A stretch of 64,000 nt of DNA from Nocardioides marinisabuli (GTDB lineage Bacteria > Actinomycetota > Actinomycetes > Propionibacteriales > Nocardioidaceae). A program made the position numbers and the translations under genes. A model generated the notes under the pieces. That model was given only the letters and a program-made list of their open reading frames with translations. It did no database searches and was not told where the DNA came from. The stretch lies in the NCBI RefSeq assembly GCF_013466785.1, contig NZ_CP059163.1, forward strand, positions 1,054,001 through 1,118,000, in the 5' to 3' direction. This document shows, piece after piece, positions 9,327-18,844 of the stretch; the stretch's first letter is position 1, and every line of letters begins with the position of its first letter.

Positions 9327-9332
9327 TACGAT
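9327..9332 (+). promoter_or_regulatory. Leaderless-type -10 box of the GNAT-P450 unit
   Basis: TACGAT, six bases before the GTG at 9339. It is divergent from the MBL promoter, and the two boxes are about 40 bases apart. Confidence 0.45.
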
Positions 9333-9338
9333 GCGGCG

Positions 9339-9837
9339 GTGACCTCCTTGCGCGCCGCGACCGTCGCCGACGCCGAAGCGCTGGGCGGCCTGCACGTCGA
9401 CGTCTGGGACGACGCCTACACCGGGCTGATGCCCGAGCGGCTGCTCGAGGAGCGCCGCGCCGCACTGCCCGAGCGGGTCGAGAGGTGGCGCGAGATCCTG
9501 GCGGCCCGCGCGCAGGCGCCGGATGCGCCCGTGGTGTGGCTGGCCGAGGACGCGAGCGGGCTGGTCGGCTTTCGCCTCGGCCCTGCCGGCCCGCGACGAC
9601 GACCCGGCCCTGCCCGGGCTCGAGCTCACCGCGCTCTACGTGCGGGCCCGCTGCTGGGGCACCGGGCTGGGCCACCGGCTGCTGGAGGCGGCGGTCGGCG
9701 ACCGGGCGGCGTACCTGTGGGTGCTGGCCGGCAACGAGCGCGCCACCGGCTTCTACGAGCGGCACGGCTTCGTGCTCGATGGGGCGGTCGACGACTCCGA
9801 CGACCACGGCCGGCACCTGCGGATGGTGCGCCGGTGA
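9339..9837 (+). CDS. GNAT-family N-acetyltransferase (frameshifted as sequenced)
   Basis: A small acetyl-CoA-dependent acetyltransferase. The N-terminal part (VTSLRAATVADAEALGGLHV, then WDDAYTGLMP) is in one frame. The C-terminal part with the acetyl-CoA loop region ARCWGTGLGHRLLEAAV and the closing NERATGFYERHGFV is in the next. Removing one T from the TTT at 9570-9572 restores GLVGFASALPARDDDP and a continuous 165-residue protein. The break is therefore one inserted base, probably a sequence error. Its stop overlaps the P450 GTG (GTGA), so the two genes are co-translated. Confidence 0.8.
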
Positions 9838-11060
9838 GCGCCCACGGCGCCGCCGAGGTGCCCTGGCTCGACCTGGCCGACCCGGCCTTCGACACCAACG
9901 GCGAGGCGGTGCACGCCGCGCGCGAGCGCTCCTGGTGGGCGCGCACGCCGTACGGCGCCGCGGTGCTGCGCCACCGCGAGGGGGCGGCGCTGCTGCGCGA
10001 CCGGCGCTTCGTGCAGGGCAACGCGCGCTGGCCCGAGCAGAACGGCATCCGCTCCGGGCTCTTCCACGACTGGTGGGCCGAGACCCTGCTCAGCCTCGAG
10101 GGCGACGACCACGACCGGGTGCGGCGGCTGCTGCTGCCCGCCTTCCGCAAGCGCTCGATCGAGGCGATGCGCCCCTCCTTCACGGCACTGGCCGACGAGC
10201 TGGTCGACGGCTTCGCCGCCCGCGGCCGGGTGGAGCTGGTCGGGGAGTTCGCCGAGCCGTACGCCGCCCGCATCATCTGCCGCCTGCTCGGCCTCGACGA
10301 GGACCACTGGCCGCAGGTCGCGCACTGGGCCGACGACCTGGGCGCGTCGTTCTCGACCGACGTGGCCGCGCAGGTGCCGCGCATCGAGGCCGCGCTCGAC
10401 GGGCTCAGCGGCTACCTCGCCGACGTGGTCGCCGAGCGTCGGGCGACGCCGCGCGACGACTTCCTCACCACCCTGGTGCAGGCCGCCGACGCCCCGCCCG
10501 AGGGCACGGTCGGGCTGAGCGACCACGAGCTGTCGGTGGCCCTGGTCTTCCTGGTCTTCGCCGGCATGGAGACCACCCGCAACCAGATCGGGCTCGCGGT
10601 GCGCACCCTGCTGCGCCACCCCGACCAGTGGCGGCTGCTGGCCACCCGGCCCGACCTCGGCGCGGCCTGCGTCGAGGAGGTGATGCGGGTCGACCCCACC
10701 GTCACCTGGGTGACCCGCGAGGCGCTCGAGGACGTCGACCTCGGTGACGGGCTGGTGGTGCCCGCCGGCGGGGTCGTGCAGGTGCTCTCGCACGCGGCCG
10801 GCACCGACCCGGCCGCGATGACGACGACGGGCCTCGACCTCGAGGCCGCGGCCCGCGGCGAACGGCCGCCGCACACCGGCTTCGGCGCCGGCATCCACCA
10901 CTGCCTGGGCCACTACGTCGCCCGCGTCGACATGGCCGTGGCGCTGCCGCTGCTGGCCGCCCGGATGCCCGACGCGGAGTGCGCCGGCCCCGGCGAGTGG
11001 CTGCCCGCCTCGGGCAACACCGGCGCGGTCTCCTTCCCGCTGCGCTTCACGCCCACCTGA
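9834..11060 (+). CDS. Cytochrome P450
   Basis: A soluble haem-thiolate monooxygenase of 408 residues. All class landmarks are present: the I-helix oxygen motif AGMETT near residue 244, the ExxR of the K helix in EEVMR near residue 283, and the haem-binding FGAGIHHCLG with the cysteine ligand near residue 361. The substrate is unknown. No ferredoxin or ferredoxin reductase lies nearby, so electrons must come from elsewhere. The GTG start overlaps the upstream acetyltransferase stop, and an SDR-type gene follows 29 bases later on the same strand. Confidence 0.93.
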   Translation: MSAHGAAEVPWLDLADPAFDTNGEAVHAARERSWWARTPYGAAVLRHREGAALLRDRRFVQGNARWPEQNGIRSGLFHDWWAETLLSLEGDDHDRVRRLLLPAFRKRSIEAMRPSFTALADELVDGFAARGRVELVGEFAEPYAARIICRLLGLDEDHWPQVAHWADDLGASFSTDVAAQVPRIEAALDGLSGYLADVVAERRATPRDDFLTTLVQAADAPPEGTVGLSDHELSVALVFLVFAGMETTRNQIGLAVRTLLRHPDQWRLLATRPDLGAACVEEVMRVDPTVTWVTREALEDVDLGDGLVVPAGGVVQVLSHAAGTDPAAMTTTGLDLEAAARGERPPHTGFGAGIHHCLGHYVARVDMAVALPLLAARMPDAECAGPGEWLPASGNTGAVSFPLRFTPT

Positions 11061-11089
11061 CCACCGCACCCCGACACCGAGGAGCACCC

Positions 11090-11935
11090 ATGACCACGAT
11101 CGGCATCACCGGCGCCAGCGGCGCCCTCGGCGGCCGCGTCACCGCCCTCCTGGCCGGCGCCGACCTGCGCCTCGACCTGCGGCTGCTGGTGCGCGACGCC
11201 GCCCGCGCCCCTGACGTCGACACCGACGTACGGGAGTGCACGTACGGCGACCACGACGCCGCGCTCGCGGCGCTGCGCGGGGTCGAGACCCTCTTCATGG
11301 TCTCCACCCACGAGGGCCCTCAGCGCCGCCACGAGCACCGCACGTTCGTCGCGGCCGCAGCCGAGGCCGGGGTGCGCCACGTCGTCTACACCTCGTTCGT
11401 CGGGGCCGCCCCCGACGCCACGTTCACCCTGGGCCACGACCACCACGTCACCGAGGAGGCCCTGCGCGACAGCGGCATGTCGCACACCTTCCTGCGCGAC
11501 AACCTCTACCTCGACGTGCTGCCGCACTTCGCCGACGACCACGGCGTGCTCCGCGGCCCGGCCGGCCGGGGCCGCCTGGCCGCCGTGGCCCGCGCCGACG
11601 TCGCGGAGGCGGCCGCGGTGGTGCTGCGCGACCCGGGCGACCACGCGGGGGCGGCGTACGAGATGACGGGCCCGGAGGCGCTGATTCTCGACGAGGTGGC
11701 CGCACGGGCCGGGGCGGTGCTGGGGCGCGAGATGAGCTACGTCGAGGAGGGCATCGAGGAGGCCTACGCCTCGCGGCGCGCCGGCTGGCCCGACGCCGAG
11801 CAGTGGCAGCTCGACGCCTGGGTCAGCACCTACACCGCGATCGCCGACGGCTCGCTGGCCGAGATCAGCCCCGACGTCGAGCGGCTGCTCGGGCGCCCAC
11901 CGCGCACCCTCGAGCAGGTCCTCGCCGACCGCTGA
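11090..11935 (+). CDS. NAD(P)-binding atypical SDR / NmrA-like protein
   Basis: A 281-residue Rossmann-fold protein of the NmrA / SDR_a5 type. The N-terminus ITGASGALGGRVTALL is the nucleotide-binding loop. The mid-region AAEAGVRHVVYTSFVGA and FLRDNLYLDVLPHF is typical of NAD(P)H:quinone reductase (QorB-like) and NmrA relatives. It may reduce quinones or act as a redox-sensing protein; the sequence does not decide. A good ribosome site (GAGGAG) lies seven bases before the ATG. It may be transcribed with the P450. Confidence 0.85.
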   Translation: MTTIGITGASGALGGRVTALLAGADLRLDLRLLVRDAARAPDVDTDVRECTYGDHDAALAALRGVETLFMVSTHEGPQRRHEHRTFVAAAAEAGVRHVVYTSFVGAAPDATFTLGHDHHVTEEALRDSGMSHTFLRDNLYLDVLPHFADDHGVLRGPAGRGRLAAVARADVAEAAAVVLRDPGDHAGAAYEMTGPEALILDEVAARAGAVLGREMSYVEEGIEEAYASRRAGWPDAEQWQLDAWVSTYTAIADGSLAEISPDVERLLGRPPRTLEQVLADR

Positions 11936-11946
11936 GCACCAGGGCC

Positions 11947-13809
11947 TCAGGTGGCGAGGTGGTGCACGAAGCACCAGCGCCAGTGCTCGCCGGGCTCGGC
12001 CGACTGCATGACCGGGTGGCCGGTGTCGCGGAAGTGCGCGGAGGCGTGCTGGGCCGGTGAGGAGTCGCAGCAGGCCAGGTGGCCGCACGCCAGGCACTGG
12101 CGCAGCGCCACCCAGGAGGTGCCGGCCTCGAGGCAGTCGACGCACACGCCCGCGTCGCTGGTCTCCACGACCGACGTCGCGGTCAGGTGCTCGCACTCGT
12201 CTCGGGTCGCGGCGCGCAGCCCCACGGGCTCGTCCTGCTCGTGCTGGGGCAGCACCCGGTCGATCAGCGACTCCTCGACGTCGAGCATCGCCAGCACCTC
12301 GGCGACCACCACGGAGTCGACGCGCCCCGAGCTGCGGATCTCGAGCACCCGCTCGCGCTCGGCGTCGATCATCGCCAGCCGCACGCGGGCGTAGAGCTCG
12401 CTGGGGGTCTCCAGGCCCGGGGTGGTGCCCAGCCGCTCCCAGGCGGCGAAGTTGCGCTGGTCGACGCGCTGGCGGATCAGCTCGACGACGCCGTGGGGGT
12501 CGTCGTACTCCTGCTCCTCCAGCGCCGCGAAGCCGGCCTTGGAGGCCTGCTGCAGCAGGGTCGCGCGCGCCAGGGCGTCGTCCATCGGGTCCGGCGCACG
12601 CACCCGCAGCCGGCGGGCCAGCCACGGCAGCGTCAGCCCCTGCAGCAGCAGGGTGCCGGCCACGACGGTGAAGGCGACCATCAGCAGCACCTCGCGGTGC
12701 TCGACGTCGGAGGGGATGACGAAGGCGGCGGCCAGGGTGACGACCCCGCGCATCCCGGCCCACCCGACCAGCAGCGTGTTCTGCCACGACGGCTTGACCC
12801 GGGTCGCCCCGTCGTCGCTGGGGCGCAGCAGCACGTAGCGGGCCCCGAAGACCCACACGACGCGCAGCACGATCACCGCGACCAGGGTGGCGCCGCAGAC
12901 CAGCAGCACCCGGCCCCAGCCGACCCCGCCACGGCCGACGTCCTCGACCAGGCGGGCGGCCTGCAGGCCGATGAGCAGGAAGACGACGTTCTCGAGGACG
13001 AAGGCGATCGTGCGCCAGTTCATCCGCTCGGCGATCCGCGACGAGGCGGTCTGCAGGACCGGGGACCGGTGGCCCAGCAGCAGCCCGGCCACGACCACCG
13101 CGATGACGCCCGAGGCCTGGATCTCCTCGGCCAGGACGTACGCCGTGAACGGGGTGACCAGCGAGATCGCGGTGTCGGTCAGCGGGTCCTCGACACGGCG
13201 GCGTACCCAGCCGATGACCAGGTAGAGCAGCGCCCCCACGGCCACGCCACCGCCCGCGGCGAGCGCGAAGTCGAGCCCGACGCCCACCGCGGTGATGCCG
13301 GCGCCGCCGGCGGCGATGGCGGTGCGCAGCGAGACCAGGGCGGTCGCGTCGTTGAAGAGCGACTCGCCCTCGAGGATGGTCACGATGCGGCGCGGCAGGC
13401 CGATGCGCCGACCCACCGCGGTCGCCGCGACCGCGTCGGGAGGGGCGACGACGGCGCCGATCGCCAGCGCGGCGGGCCAGCCGATGTCGGGCAGCAGGGC
13501 GTGCACCAGCACCCCGACCCCCACGGTGGTGAAGACGACCAGCCCCACCGAGAGCAGCAGGATCGAGCGCCGGTTGGCGTTGAAGTCGACCAGCGACGTC
13601 TGGATGGCCGCGGCGTAGAGCAGCGGCGGCAGTAGCCCGACCAGCACCACCTCGGGCGAGAGGGTGATCTCGGGGACGCCCGGGACGTAGGACCCGGCCA
13701 CTCCCACCACGACCAGCACCAGCGGCGCGGGCACCTCGATCCGGTCGGCCACCGCGGTGACCACGAGCACGGTGAGCGCCAGGGCGATGAGCAGCAGGGC
13801 GATCTCCAC
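11947..13809 (-). CDS. Na+/H+ antiporter (CPA1) fused to C-terminal UBP-type zinc finger
   Basis: This membrane monovalent cation/proton antiporter of the NhaP/NHE family has about twelve hydrophobic segments in residues 1-390. It carries the ion-path motif VVAPPDAVAATAV near residue 107 and GESLFNDATALV near residue 140. A cytoplasmic region of about 150 residues follows. The last 82 residues form a Cys/His-rich module (CEHL, CVDC, CLACGHLACC, HFRDTGHPV, then a final HH) with the spacing of zf-UBP, the ubiquitin-binding fold of eukaryotic deubiquitinases. Nothing here shows what the finger binds. The GTG start has GGGAGG eight bases upstream. It lies 38 bases after menD on the same strand and converges on the SDR gene. 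Confidence 0.9.
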   Translation of the reverse strand: MEIALLLIALALTVLVVTAVADRIEVPAPLVLVVVGVAGSYVPGVPEITLSPEVVLVGLLPPLLYAAAIQTSLVDFNANRRSILLLSVGLVVFTTVGVGVLVHALLPDIGWPAALAIGAVVAPPDAVAATAVGRRIGLPRRIVTILEGESLFNDATALVSLRTAIAAGGAGITAVGVGLDFALAAGGGVAVGALLYLVIGWVRRRVEDPLTDTAISLVTPFTAYVLAEEIQASGVIAVVVAGLLLGHRSPVLQTASSRIAERMNWRTIAFVLENVVFLLIGLQAARLVEDVGRGGVGWGRVLLVCGATLVAVIVLRVVWVFGARYVLLRPSDDGATRVKPSWQNTLLVGWAGMRGVVTLAAAFVIPSDVEHREVLLMVAFTVVAGTLLLQGLTLPWLARRLRVRAPDPMDDALARATLLQQASKAGFAALEEQEYDDPHGVVELIRQRVDQRNFAAWERLGTTPGLETPSELYARVRLAMIDAERERVLEIRSSGRVDSVVVAEVLAMLDVEESLIDRVLPQHEQDEPVGLRAATRDECEHLTATSVVETSDAGVCVDCLEAGTSWVALRQCLACGHLACCDSSPAQHASAHFRDTGHPVMQSAEPGEHWRWCFVHHLAT

Positions 13810-13847
13810 CCGGTGATCCTCCCAGGTGGGCGGTGCCCACGCTCGGT

Positions 13848-15482
13848 TCAGGGGCGCAGCGCGCGGATCCGCTCGTCGAGGGCCCGGCGGTCGTCGCGGC
13901 GCACCCGGGCCTCGACCACCTCGATGCCGCCGTTGGGCGAGGCCAGCGCCTGCTCGAGCTCGGGCAGGCTCTCGACGCGCCAGTGGGGGGTGCGGGTGGC
14001 CGCGCACAGGCTGGCCAGGTCGACGCGGTGCGGGGTGGCGAAGAGCCGCTCGAAGCGGTCGGCGTGGGCGGGCGCGCCCTGCTCGAGCATCGAGAAGATC
14101 GAGCCGCCGTCGTCGTTGACCACCACGATCGTCAGGTCCGGCTCGGGCTCGTCGGGGCCCAGCACCAGCCCGTTGGCGTCGTGCAGGAACGTCACGTCAC
14201 CGACCAGCGCGAAGGCCCGGCTGCTCGACGGACGTCCGAGGGCGGCGCCGATCGCGGTCGAGACGACCCCGTCGATGCCCGACAACCCCCGGTTGGCCAC
14301 GACCTTGCGGCGCGCGCCGACCTGCCAGCCGTGCACCATCAGGTCGAGGTCGCGGATCGGGCTCGAGGCGCCCACGTGCAGCAGCCCCTCGGGCGGCAGG
14401 GCGCGCGCCACCGCGCCCGCGACGTCGTACGGCGTGAGGCCGGGCTCGGCGCCCAGCAGCGCGTCGAGCCGGCGGGAGACCGCGCGGTCGGCCTCGACCC
14501 AGGCCGCGAGCCAGCCGGGGTCGGTGGCCTGCTGGTCGGGGTGCGGCGCGGCGCCGGGGAGCTCGACGTCGACGGCGAAGGGACGGGCCGGCCACACGCC
14601 CCGGGCCGGGGCCGCCAGCACCTCGACGCCGTCGCGGCCCAGCAGCCGGGTCACGGGCCGGCTGAGCGTGGGGTGCCCGGCCACGACGACCCGCTCGATG
14701 CTGCGGCCCAAGTCGGTCTCGAGCAGCAGGCGGTAGGCGCGCAGGGCGTGGGAGCCGGTGCGCGAGCCGCTGGACGGCTCGGCCAGCAGCGGCCACCCGG
14801 CCGCCTGCGCCAGCAGCCGGGGCGGCGGCCCGGCGTCGTCGCCGGCGACCACCACGGTGCGCGGGCCCGGATGGATGGGGACGTCGGTGGTGGGCCAGCG
14901 GGGCCCGGGGCGCTCCTGGGGGTCGGAGCCGGTCACGGCCGCCCGCTCGTCGGCGTCGAGCACCCAGGGGCCGGCGGGCAGCAGCGGCTCGTCGAGGCGC
15001 ACGTTGAGGTGCACCGGCCCGTCCTCGAGCCACAGCGCGAGCCAGCCGGGCGGCCGGTCGGCGCCGACGTCGCGGGTCGCGACCAGCGGGCCGAAGACCC
15101 CGACCTGCTCGGTGGTCTGGTTGGCGCCGGTGCCCGAGAGCCGGGCCGGGCGGTCGGCGGTGACCACGACCAGCGGCACCCCGGCGTGCGCGGCCTCGAG
15201 CACCGCGGGGTGCAGGTTGGCCACGGCGGTGCCGGAGGTGCTCACGACCGCGGCCGGCGCGCCGGTGCGGGAGAGGCCGAGCGCCAGGAACGCGGCGGAG
15301 CGCTCGTCGATGCGGGTGTGCAGGCGCAGCAGCCCCGCGGCGGCGGCGTCCCAGACCGCGAAGGACAGCGGGGCGTTGCGCGAGCCGGGCGCGACGACCA
15401 CCTCGCGCACCCCGGCGCCGAGCAGCGCCACGACCACCGCGCGGGCGGTGCGCGTCGCGTCGTTCTCGTCGGGCTCAGCCAC
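13848..15482 (-). CDS. menD: SEPHCHC synthase (2-succinyl-5-enolpyruvyl-6-hydroxy-3-cyclohexene-1-carboxylate synthase)
   Basis: A thiamine-diphosphate enzyme that joins 2-oxoglutarate-derived succinyl and isochorismate, the first committed menaquinone step. The N-terminal domain has VREVVVAPGSRNAPLSFA. The central TADRPARLSGTGANQTTEQVG segment is diagnostic for MenD. The C-terminal ThDP domain has NRGLSGIDGVVSTAIGAALG and GDVTFLHDANGL with NDDGG. Length is 544 residues. The start codon is GTG and overlaps the menC stop by eight bases. It is the last gene of menE-menC-menD. Confidence 0.95.
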   Translation of the reverse strand: MAEPDENDATRTARAVVVALLGAGVREVVVAPGSRNAPLSFAVWDAAAAGLLRLHTRIDERSAAFLALGLSRTGAPAAVVSTSGTAVANLHPAVLEAAHAGVPLVVVTADRPARLSGTGANQTTEQVGVFGPLVATRDVGADRPPGWLALWLEDGPVHLNVRLDEPLLPAGPWVLDADERAAVTGSDPQERPGPRWPTTDVPIHPGPRTVVVAGDDAGPPPRLLAQAAGWPLLAEPSSGSRTGSHALRAYRLLLETDLGRSIERVVVAGHPTLSRPVTRLLGRDGVEVLAAPARGVWPARPFAVDVELPGAAPHPDQQATDPGWLAAWVEADRAVSRRLDALLGAEPGLTPYDVAGAVARALPPEGLLHVGASSPIRDLDLMVHGWQVGARRKVVANRGLSGIDGVVSTAIGAALGRPSSSRAFALVGDVTFLHDANGLVLGPDEPEPDLTIVVVNDDGGSIFSMLEQGAPAHADRFERLFATPHRVDLASLCAATRTPHWRVESLPELEQALASPNGGIEVVEARVRRDDRRALDERIRALRP

Positions 15483-16446
15483 GGCGCCGATCCTCCCGCA
15501 CCCCGCGCACCCGGGCCAGCCGCGCCTCCCAGTGCGCGACCCGCCCGGGGTCGGCTGCCAGCCGCCCCAGGGCGGCCGGTGCGACCGCGGGGCGAGCGAC
15601 CCGCAGCGCCCCGTCGACGGGCAGCAGCGGTTGGGTGGCCACGTCGTCGGTGAGCAGCTGCACGGTGGCCAGCCCGCACGCGTGCGGCAGCTCGGGCAGC
15701 GCGGCCGCCAGCGCGACCCCGGCCGCGATCCCGACCGAGCTCTCCAGCGCGGAGGAGACCACCACGGGCAGGCCGATGTCCTCGGCGATGCGCAGGCAGG
15801 CGCGCACCCCGCCCAGCGGCTGCACCTTGAGCACGGCGACGTCGGCGGCCTCGAGGTCGCGCACCCGGTAGGGGTCGGCGGCGCGGCGGATCGACTCGTC
15901 GGCGGCGACCGGCACGTCGACGCGGCGGCGTACGAGCGCGAGGTCCTCGACCGCGGCGCAGGGTTGCTCGACGTACTCGAGCCCGCCGGCGGCGCGGTCG
16001 TAGCGCGGGATCGACGCCACGGCGGTGTCGACGTCCCAGAGCCCGTTGACGTCGATGCGCACCCGCCCGCCGGGGCCGCCGGCGTCGAGCGCGGCGCGGA
16101 CCGCCTCCAGCCGCGCCAGGTCGTCGGCCTCGACCTGGCCCGGCTCGGCGACCTTGACCTTCGCGGTGCGGCAGCCGCCGCGGCGCACGATCTCGTGGGC
16201 GCTCGCGGCGTCGACGGCCGGCACGGTCACGTTGACCGGCACCAGGTCGCGCAGCGGGGCCGGCCAGTCGCCGGCTGCGGCCTCCTCGGCGCAGCGCAGC
16301 CAGGGCTCGGCGACGGCGTCGTCGTACTCCAGGAAGGGCGACCACTCGCCCCACCCGCCGGGGCCGTGCAGCAGCACGCCCTCGCGCACGGTGATGCCGC
16401 GGAAGCGGGTGCGCATCGGGATCGAGAAGACCTGCAGCCCGCCCAT
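15475..16446 (-). CDS. menC: o-Succinylbenzoate synthase
   Basis: An enolase-superfamily dehydratase that makes o-succinylbenzoate from SHCHC. The second catalytic lysine motif region is visible as TAKVKVAEPG near residue 130. The metal-binding acids are at RIDVNGLWD, EYVEQPC and VAADESI, and the C-terminal catalytic Lys is in VAVLKVQPLGG, followed by SSALESSVG. Length is 323 residues. Its ATG shares one base with the menE stop, and its end overlaps menD. The product would be activated by MenE. Confidence 0.93.
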   Translation of the reverse strand: MGGLQVFSIPMRTRFRGITVREGVLLHGPGGWGEWSPFLEYDDAVAEPWLRCAEEAAAGDWPAPLRDLVPVNVTVPAVDAASAHEIVRRGGCRTAKVKVAEPGQVEADDLARLEAVRAALDAGGPGGRVRIDVNGLWDVDTAVASIPRYDRAAGGLEYVEQPCAAVEDLALVRRRVDVPVAADESIRRAADPYRVRDLEAADVAVLKVQPLGGVRACLRIAEDIGLPVVVSSALESSVGIAAGVALAAALPELPHACGLATVQLLTDDVATQPLLPVDGALRVARPAVAPAALGRLAADPGRVAHWEARLARVRGVREDRRRG

Positions 16447-17492
16447 CAGGCTCCCTCGGCCAGGGCCTGCAGGGCGACCCGGTCGGGCTTGCCGTTGGCG
16501 AGCAGCGGCAGGGCGTCGAGGTCGACCACGTGGCGCGGCGCCCAGGAGCGCGGGTGCGCGTCGGCGACCCAGGCGCGCAGCTCGTCGAGCGGCACCGGGC
16601 CGTCGGTGCCGACCACGAGCGCGACCAGGCGCCGGCCCCACTCCTCGTCGGGCACGCCCAGCACCTCGGCGGCCTCGACACGCGGGTGCTCGCGCAGCCG
16701 GGCGGCGACCGCGGGGGCGGGCACGTTGACGCCGCCGGTGACCACGACGTCGTCGAGCCGGCCGAGCACCTGGAGCCTGCCGTCGTCGTCGAGACGACCG
16801 GCGTCGGAGGTGAGGAACCACCCGTCGACCAGCACCTCGGCGGTCAGCGCCGGGTCGCCGTCGTACCCCGCGAAGAGGGTCGGCCCGGCGAGCCGGATGC
16901 GCCCGTCGGGGCCGAGCGCGAGCCCGACGCCGTCGAGCGGCACACCGTCGTAGACGCAGCCACCCGCGGTCTCGGCCGAGCCGTACGTCGCCACCACGCG
17001 CACCCCCGCCCGCGCCGCGCGCTCGCGCAGCGACGCGTCGATCGGGCCGCCGCCCAGCAGCACCGTGTGCAGCGAGGCCAGGGCCGCGGCGTCGCCGGAG
17101 TCGCCGCGGTCGCCGAGCGCGCGGTGCAGCTGGGTCGGCACCAGCGAGACGAAGCCGTCAACCCCCGCGGGCAGCGCGGCGACCGCGGCCGCGAGCGAGC
17201 CGTGCTCCTCGAGCAGCACCGGGTCGTGGCCGGCCACCAGCGACCGGGCGACCACCTGCACCCCCGCGACGTACGACGCCGGGAGCGCGAGCACCCACGC
17301 GCCCGTGGCGCCGAGTCGGCGCGCCGAGGCCTCCACCGAGGCCAGCACCGAGGTCCGCGGCAGCAGCACCCGCTTGGGCCGCCCGGTCGAGCCGGACGTC
17401 TCGACGACCCACGGCGCGGGCTCCCTCACGGAGCCCAACCAGGCCCGCAGCGACGCCACCGCGTGACGTGGGCCACGGGGGTCGATATCCAT
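16446..17492 (-). CDS. menE: o-Succinylbenzoate--CoA ligase
   Basis: An adenylate-forming enzyme that activates o-succinylbenzoate as its CoA thioester. At 348 residues it is shorter than generic acyl-CoA ligases, as is usual for actinobacterial MenE. Visible motifs are the phosphate loop ETSGSTGRPKRVLL (about residue 31), YGSAETAGG (about residue 181), and the C-terminal LANGKPDRVAL with the catalytic lysine. TAGCGT lies seven bases before the ATG, so transcription probably starts at the start codon. It is first in menE-C-D and divergent from an MFS gene only 36 bases away. A menB gene is not in the window. Confidence 0.93.
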   Translation of the reverse strand: MDIDPRGPRHAVASLRAWLGSVREPAPWVVETSGSTGRPKRVLLPRTSVLASVEASARRLGATGAWVLALPASYVAGVQVVARSLVAGHDPVLLEEHGSLAAAVAALPAGVDGFVSLVPTQLHRALGDRGDSGDAAALASLHTVLLGGGPIDASLRERAARAGVRVVATYGSAETAGGCVYDGVPLDGVGLALGPDGRIRLAGPTLFAGYDGDPALTAEVLVDGWFLTSDAGRLDDDGRLQVLGRLDDVVVTGGVNVPAPAVAARLREHPRVEAAEVLGVPDEEWGRRLVALVVGTDGPVPLDELRAWVADAHPRSWAPRHVVDLDALPLLANGKPDRVALQALAEGA

Positions 17493-17499
17493 GCGACGA

Positions 17500-17505
17500 A
17501 CGCTA
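17500..17505 (-). promoter_or_regulatory. Leaderless-type -10 box of menE-menC-menD
   Basis: TAGCGT (reverse strand), seven bases before the menE ATG. It lies in a 36-base gap shared with the divergent MFS gene. Confidence 0.5.
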
Positions 17506-17528
17506 GCCCGGCGTGGTCTCATCCTCCG

Positions 17529-18815
17529 GTGCCGACCCGCCCCGCCGTCCTCGACCAGTTCGTCCCGCCGACCCCGCTGGCCGGCAAGCTGTCGGTCCAG
17601 TCGGTGCTCTTCGCGGTCGGCGACGGGGCGTTCATCACCGCCAGCGCCGCTTTCTTCCTTGCGGTCGTGGGCCTGTCCCCGACCCAGGTCGGCATCGGCA
17701 TCACGGTCGCGGGCGTGGCCTCCTTCCTGGTCGCGGTGCCGGCGGGCAAGCTGGCCGACCGGATCGGACCTCAGCGGTTGTGGGCGCTGGGCGCCGTAGG
17801 CACAGCGGCGTCGTACGCCACCTGGCCGTGGATCGACGGCTTCATCGGCTTCCTGCTCGTCAGCGTGGTGCTCGAGGTCGTCAACTCCACCGGCGGCGCC
17901 GCCCGGGGCGCCTACGTCCTCGACGTGCTGCCGCGCGCCGAGCGGATCGGGTCGCAGGCCTACATGTACGCCGCCACCAACCTCGGCTTCACCGTCGGTG
18001 CAGGCGTGGGCTTCATGGCGCTCGCTGTCGAGCACAACACCCTGCTCACCGGGCTGCCGCTGCTGGCGGCGGCCCTGAGCCTGGTCAACGGCTACTGGAT
18101 CACCCGGCTGCCGAAGGCCCCCCACAAGGAGCGCCCCTCGCCGCTGGAGACCGCGATCAGCGCCGCGGTCGACGAGGCCGACGCCCCGCGGGCCGTCCCG
18201 AGCGCCCTGCGCAACCCCGGCTACCTGCTCACCTCGTTCTTCAGCGGCGTGCTGATGACCAACCAGGTGCTGCTGCACACGGTCATCCCGCTGTGGCTGA
18301 TCTCGGAGACCGACGCGCCCCGGGTGCTGCTGGCGGCGCTCTTCGCCACCAACACGCTGATGTGCATCGTGCTGCCGATGGCCGTGGCCCGAACCGTGCG
18401 CGGCCTGCCGACCGCGCTGCGCGCGGCCCGGATCAGCAGCGCGTTCTTCGTCATGGCGTGCGTCATCACGATGGTCACCCGCGACACCCTCGGCTGGCAG
18501 ACGATCATGCTGATGTGGGCCGGGCACATCGTCGTCACCTTCGCCGAGCTGTTCCTCTCCGCGGCGAGCTGGGCCTTCGAGTCCGAGCTGTCCGACCCCG
18601 ACCGCCGCGGCGAGTACCAGGGCGCCGGCAACCTCGGCGGCACCCTCGGGTTCGTCTGGGCCCCGGCCGCCTACACGTGGCTGGCGCTGAGCTGGGGCAC
18701 TGAGGGCTGGCTGGTGATCGCCGCGATCATCCTGGTCGCCGCCGTGGCCATCCACCCCTCGGCGCGGATGGCGCAGCGCTTCCTCGAGCGCCACGAGCTC
18801 GACCCGGCCCGCTGA
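17529..18815 (+). CDS. MFS transporter
   Basis: A 428-residue major facilitator protein with about twelve hydrophobic helices. The A-motif between helices 2 and 3 reads [16 protein letters not shown]. The central loop ([16 protein letters not shown]) separates the two halves. The substrate is unknown; such transporters beside men genes are not known to serve menaquinone. The GTG start is set by a TCTCAT hexamer six bases upstream and by the first helix beginning within about 35 residues. menA follows 29 bases later on the same strand. Confidence 0.85.
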   Translation: MPTRPAVLDQFVPPTPLAGKLSVQSVLFAVGDGAFITASAAFFLAVVGLSPTQVGIGITVAGVASFLVAVPAGKLADRIGPQRLWALGAVGTAASYATWPWIDGFIGFLLVSVVLEVVNSTGGAARGAYVLDVLPRAERIGSQAYMYAATNLGFTVGAGVGFMALAVEHNTLLTGLPLLAAALSLVNGYWITRLPKAPHKERPSPLETAISAAVDEADAPRAVPSALRNPGYLLTSFFSGVLMTNQVLLHTVIPLWLISETDAPRVLLAALFATNTLMCIVLPMAVARTVRGLPTALRAARISSAFFVMACVITMVTRDTLGWQTIMLMWAGHIVVTFAELFLSAASWAFESELSDPDRRGEYQGAGNLGGTLGFVWAPAAYTWLALSWGTEGWLVIAAIILVAAVAIHPSARMAQRFLERHELDPAR

Positions 18816-18844
18816 GGGCCGCGCGGGCGGTGTTGAATCGTCCG

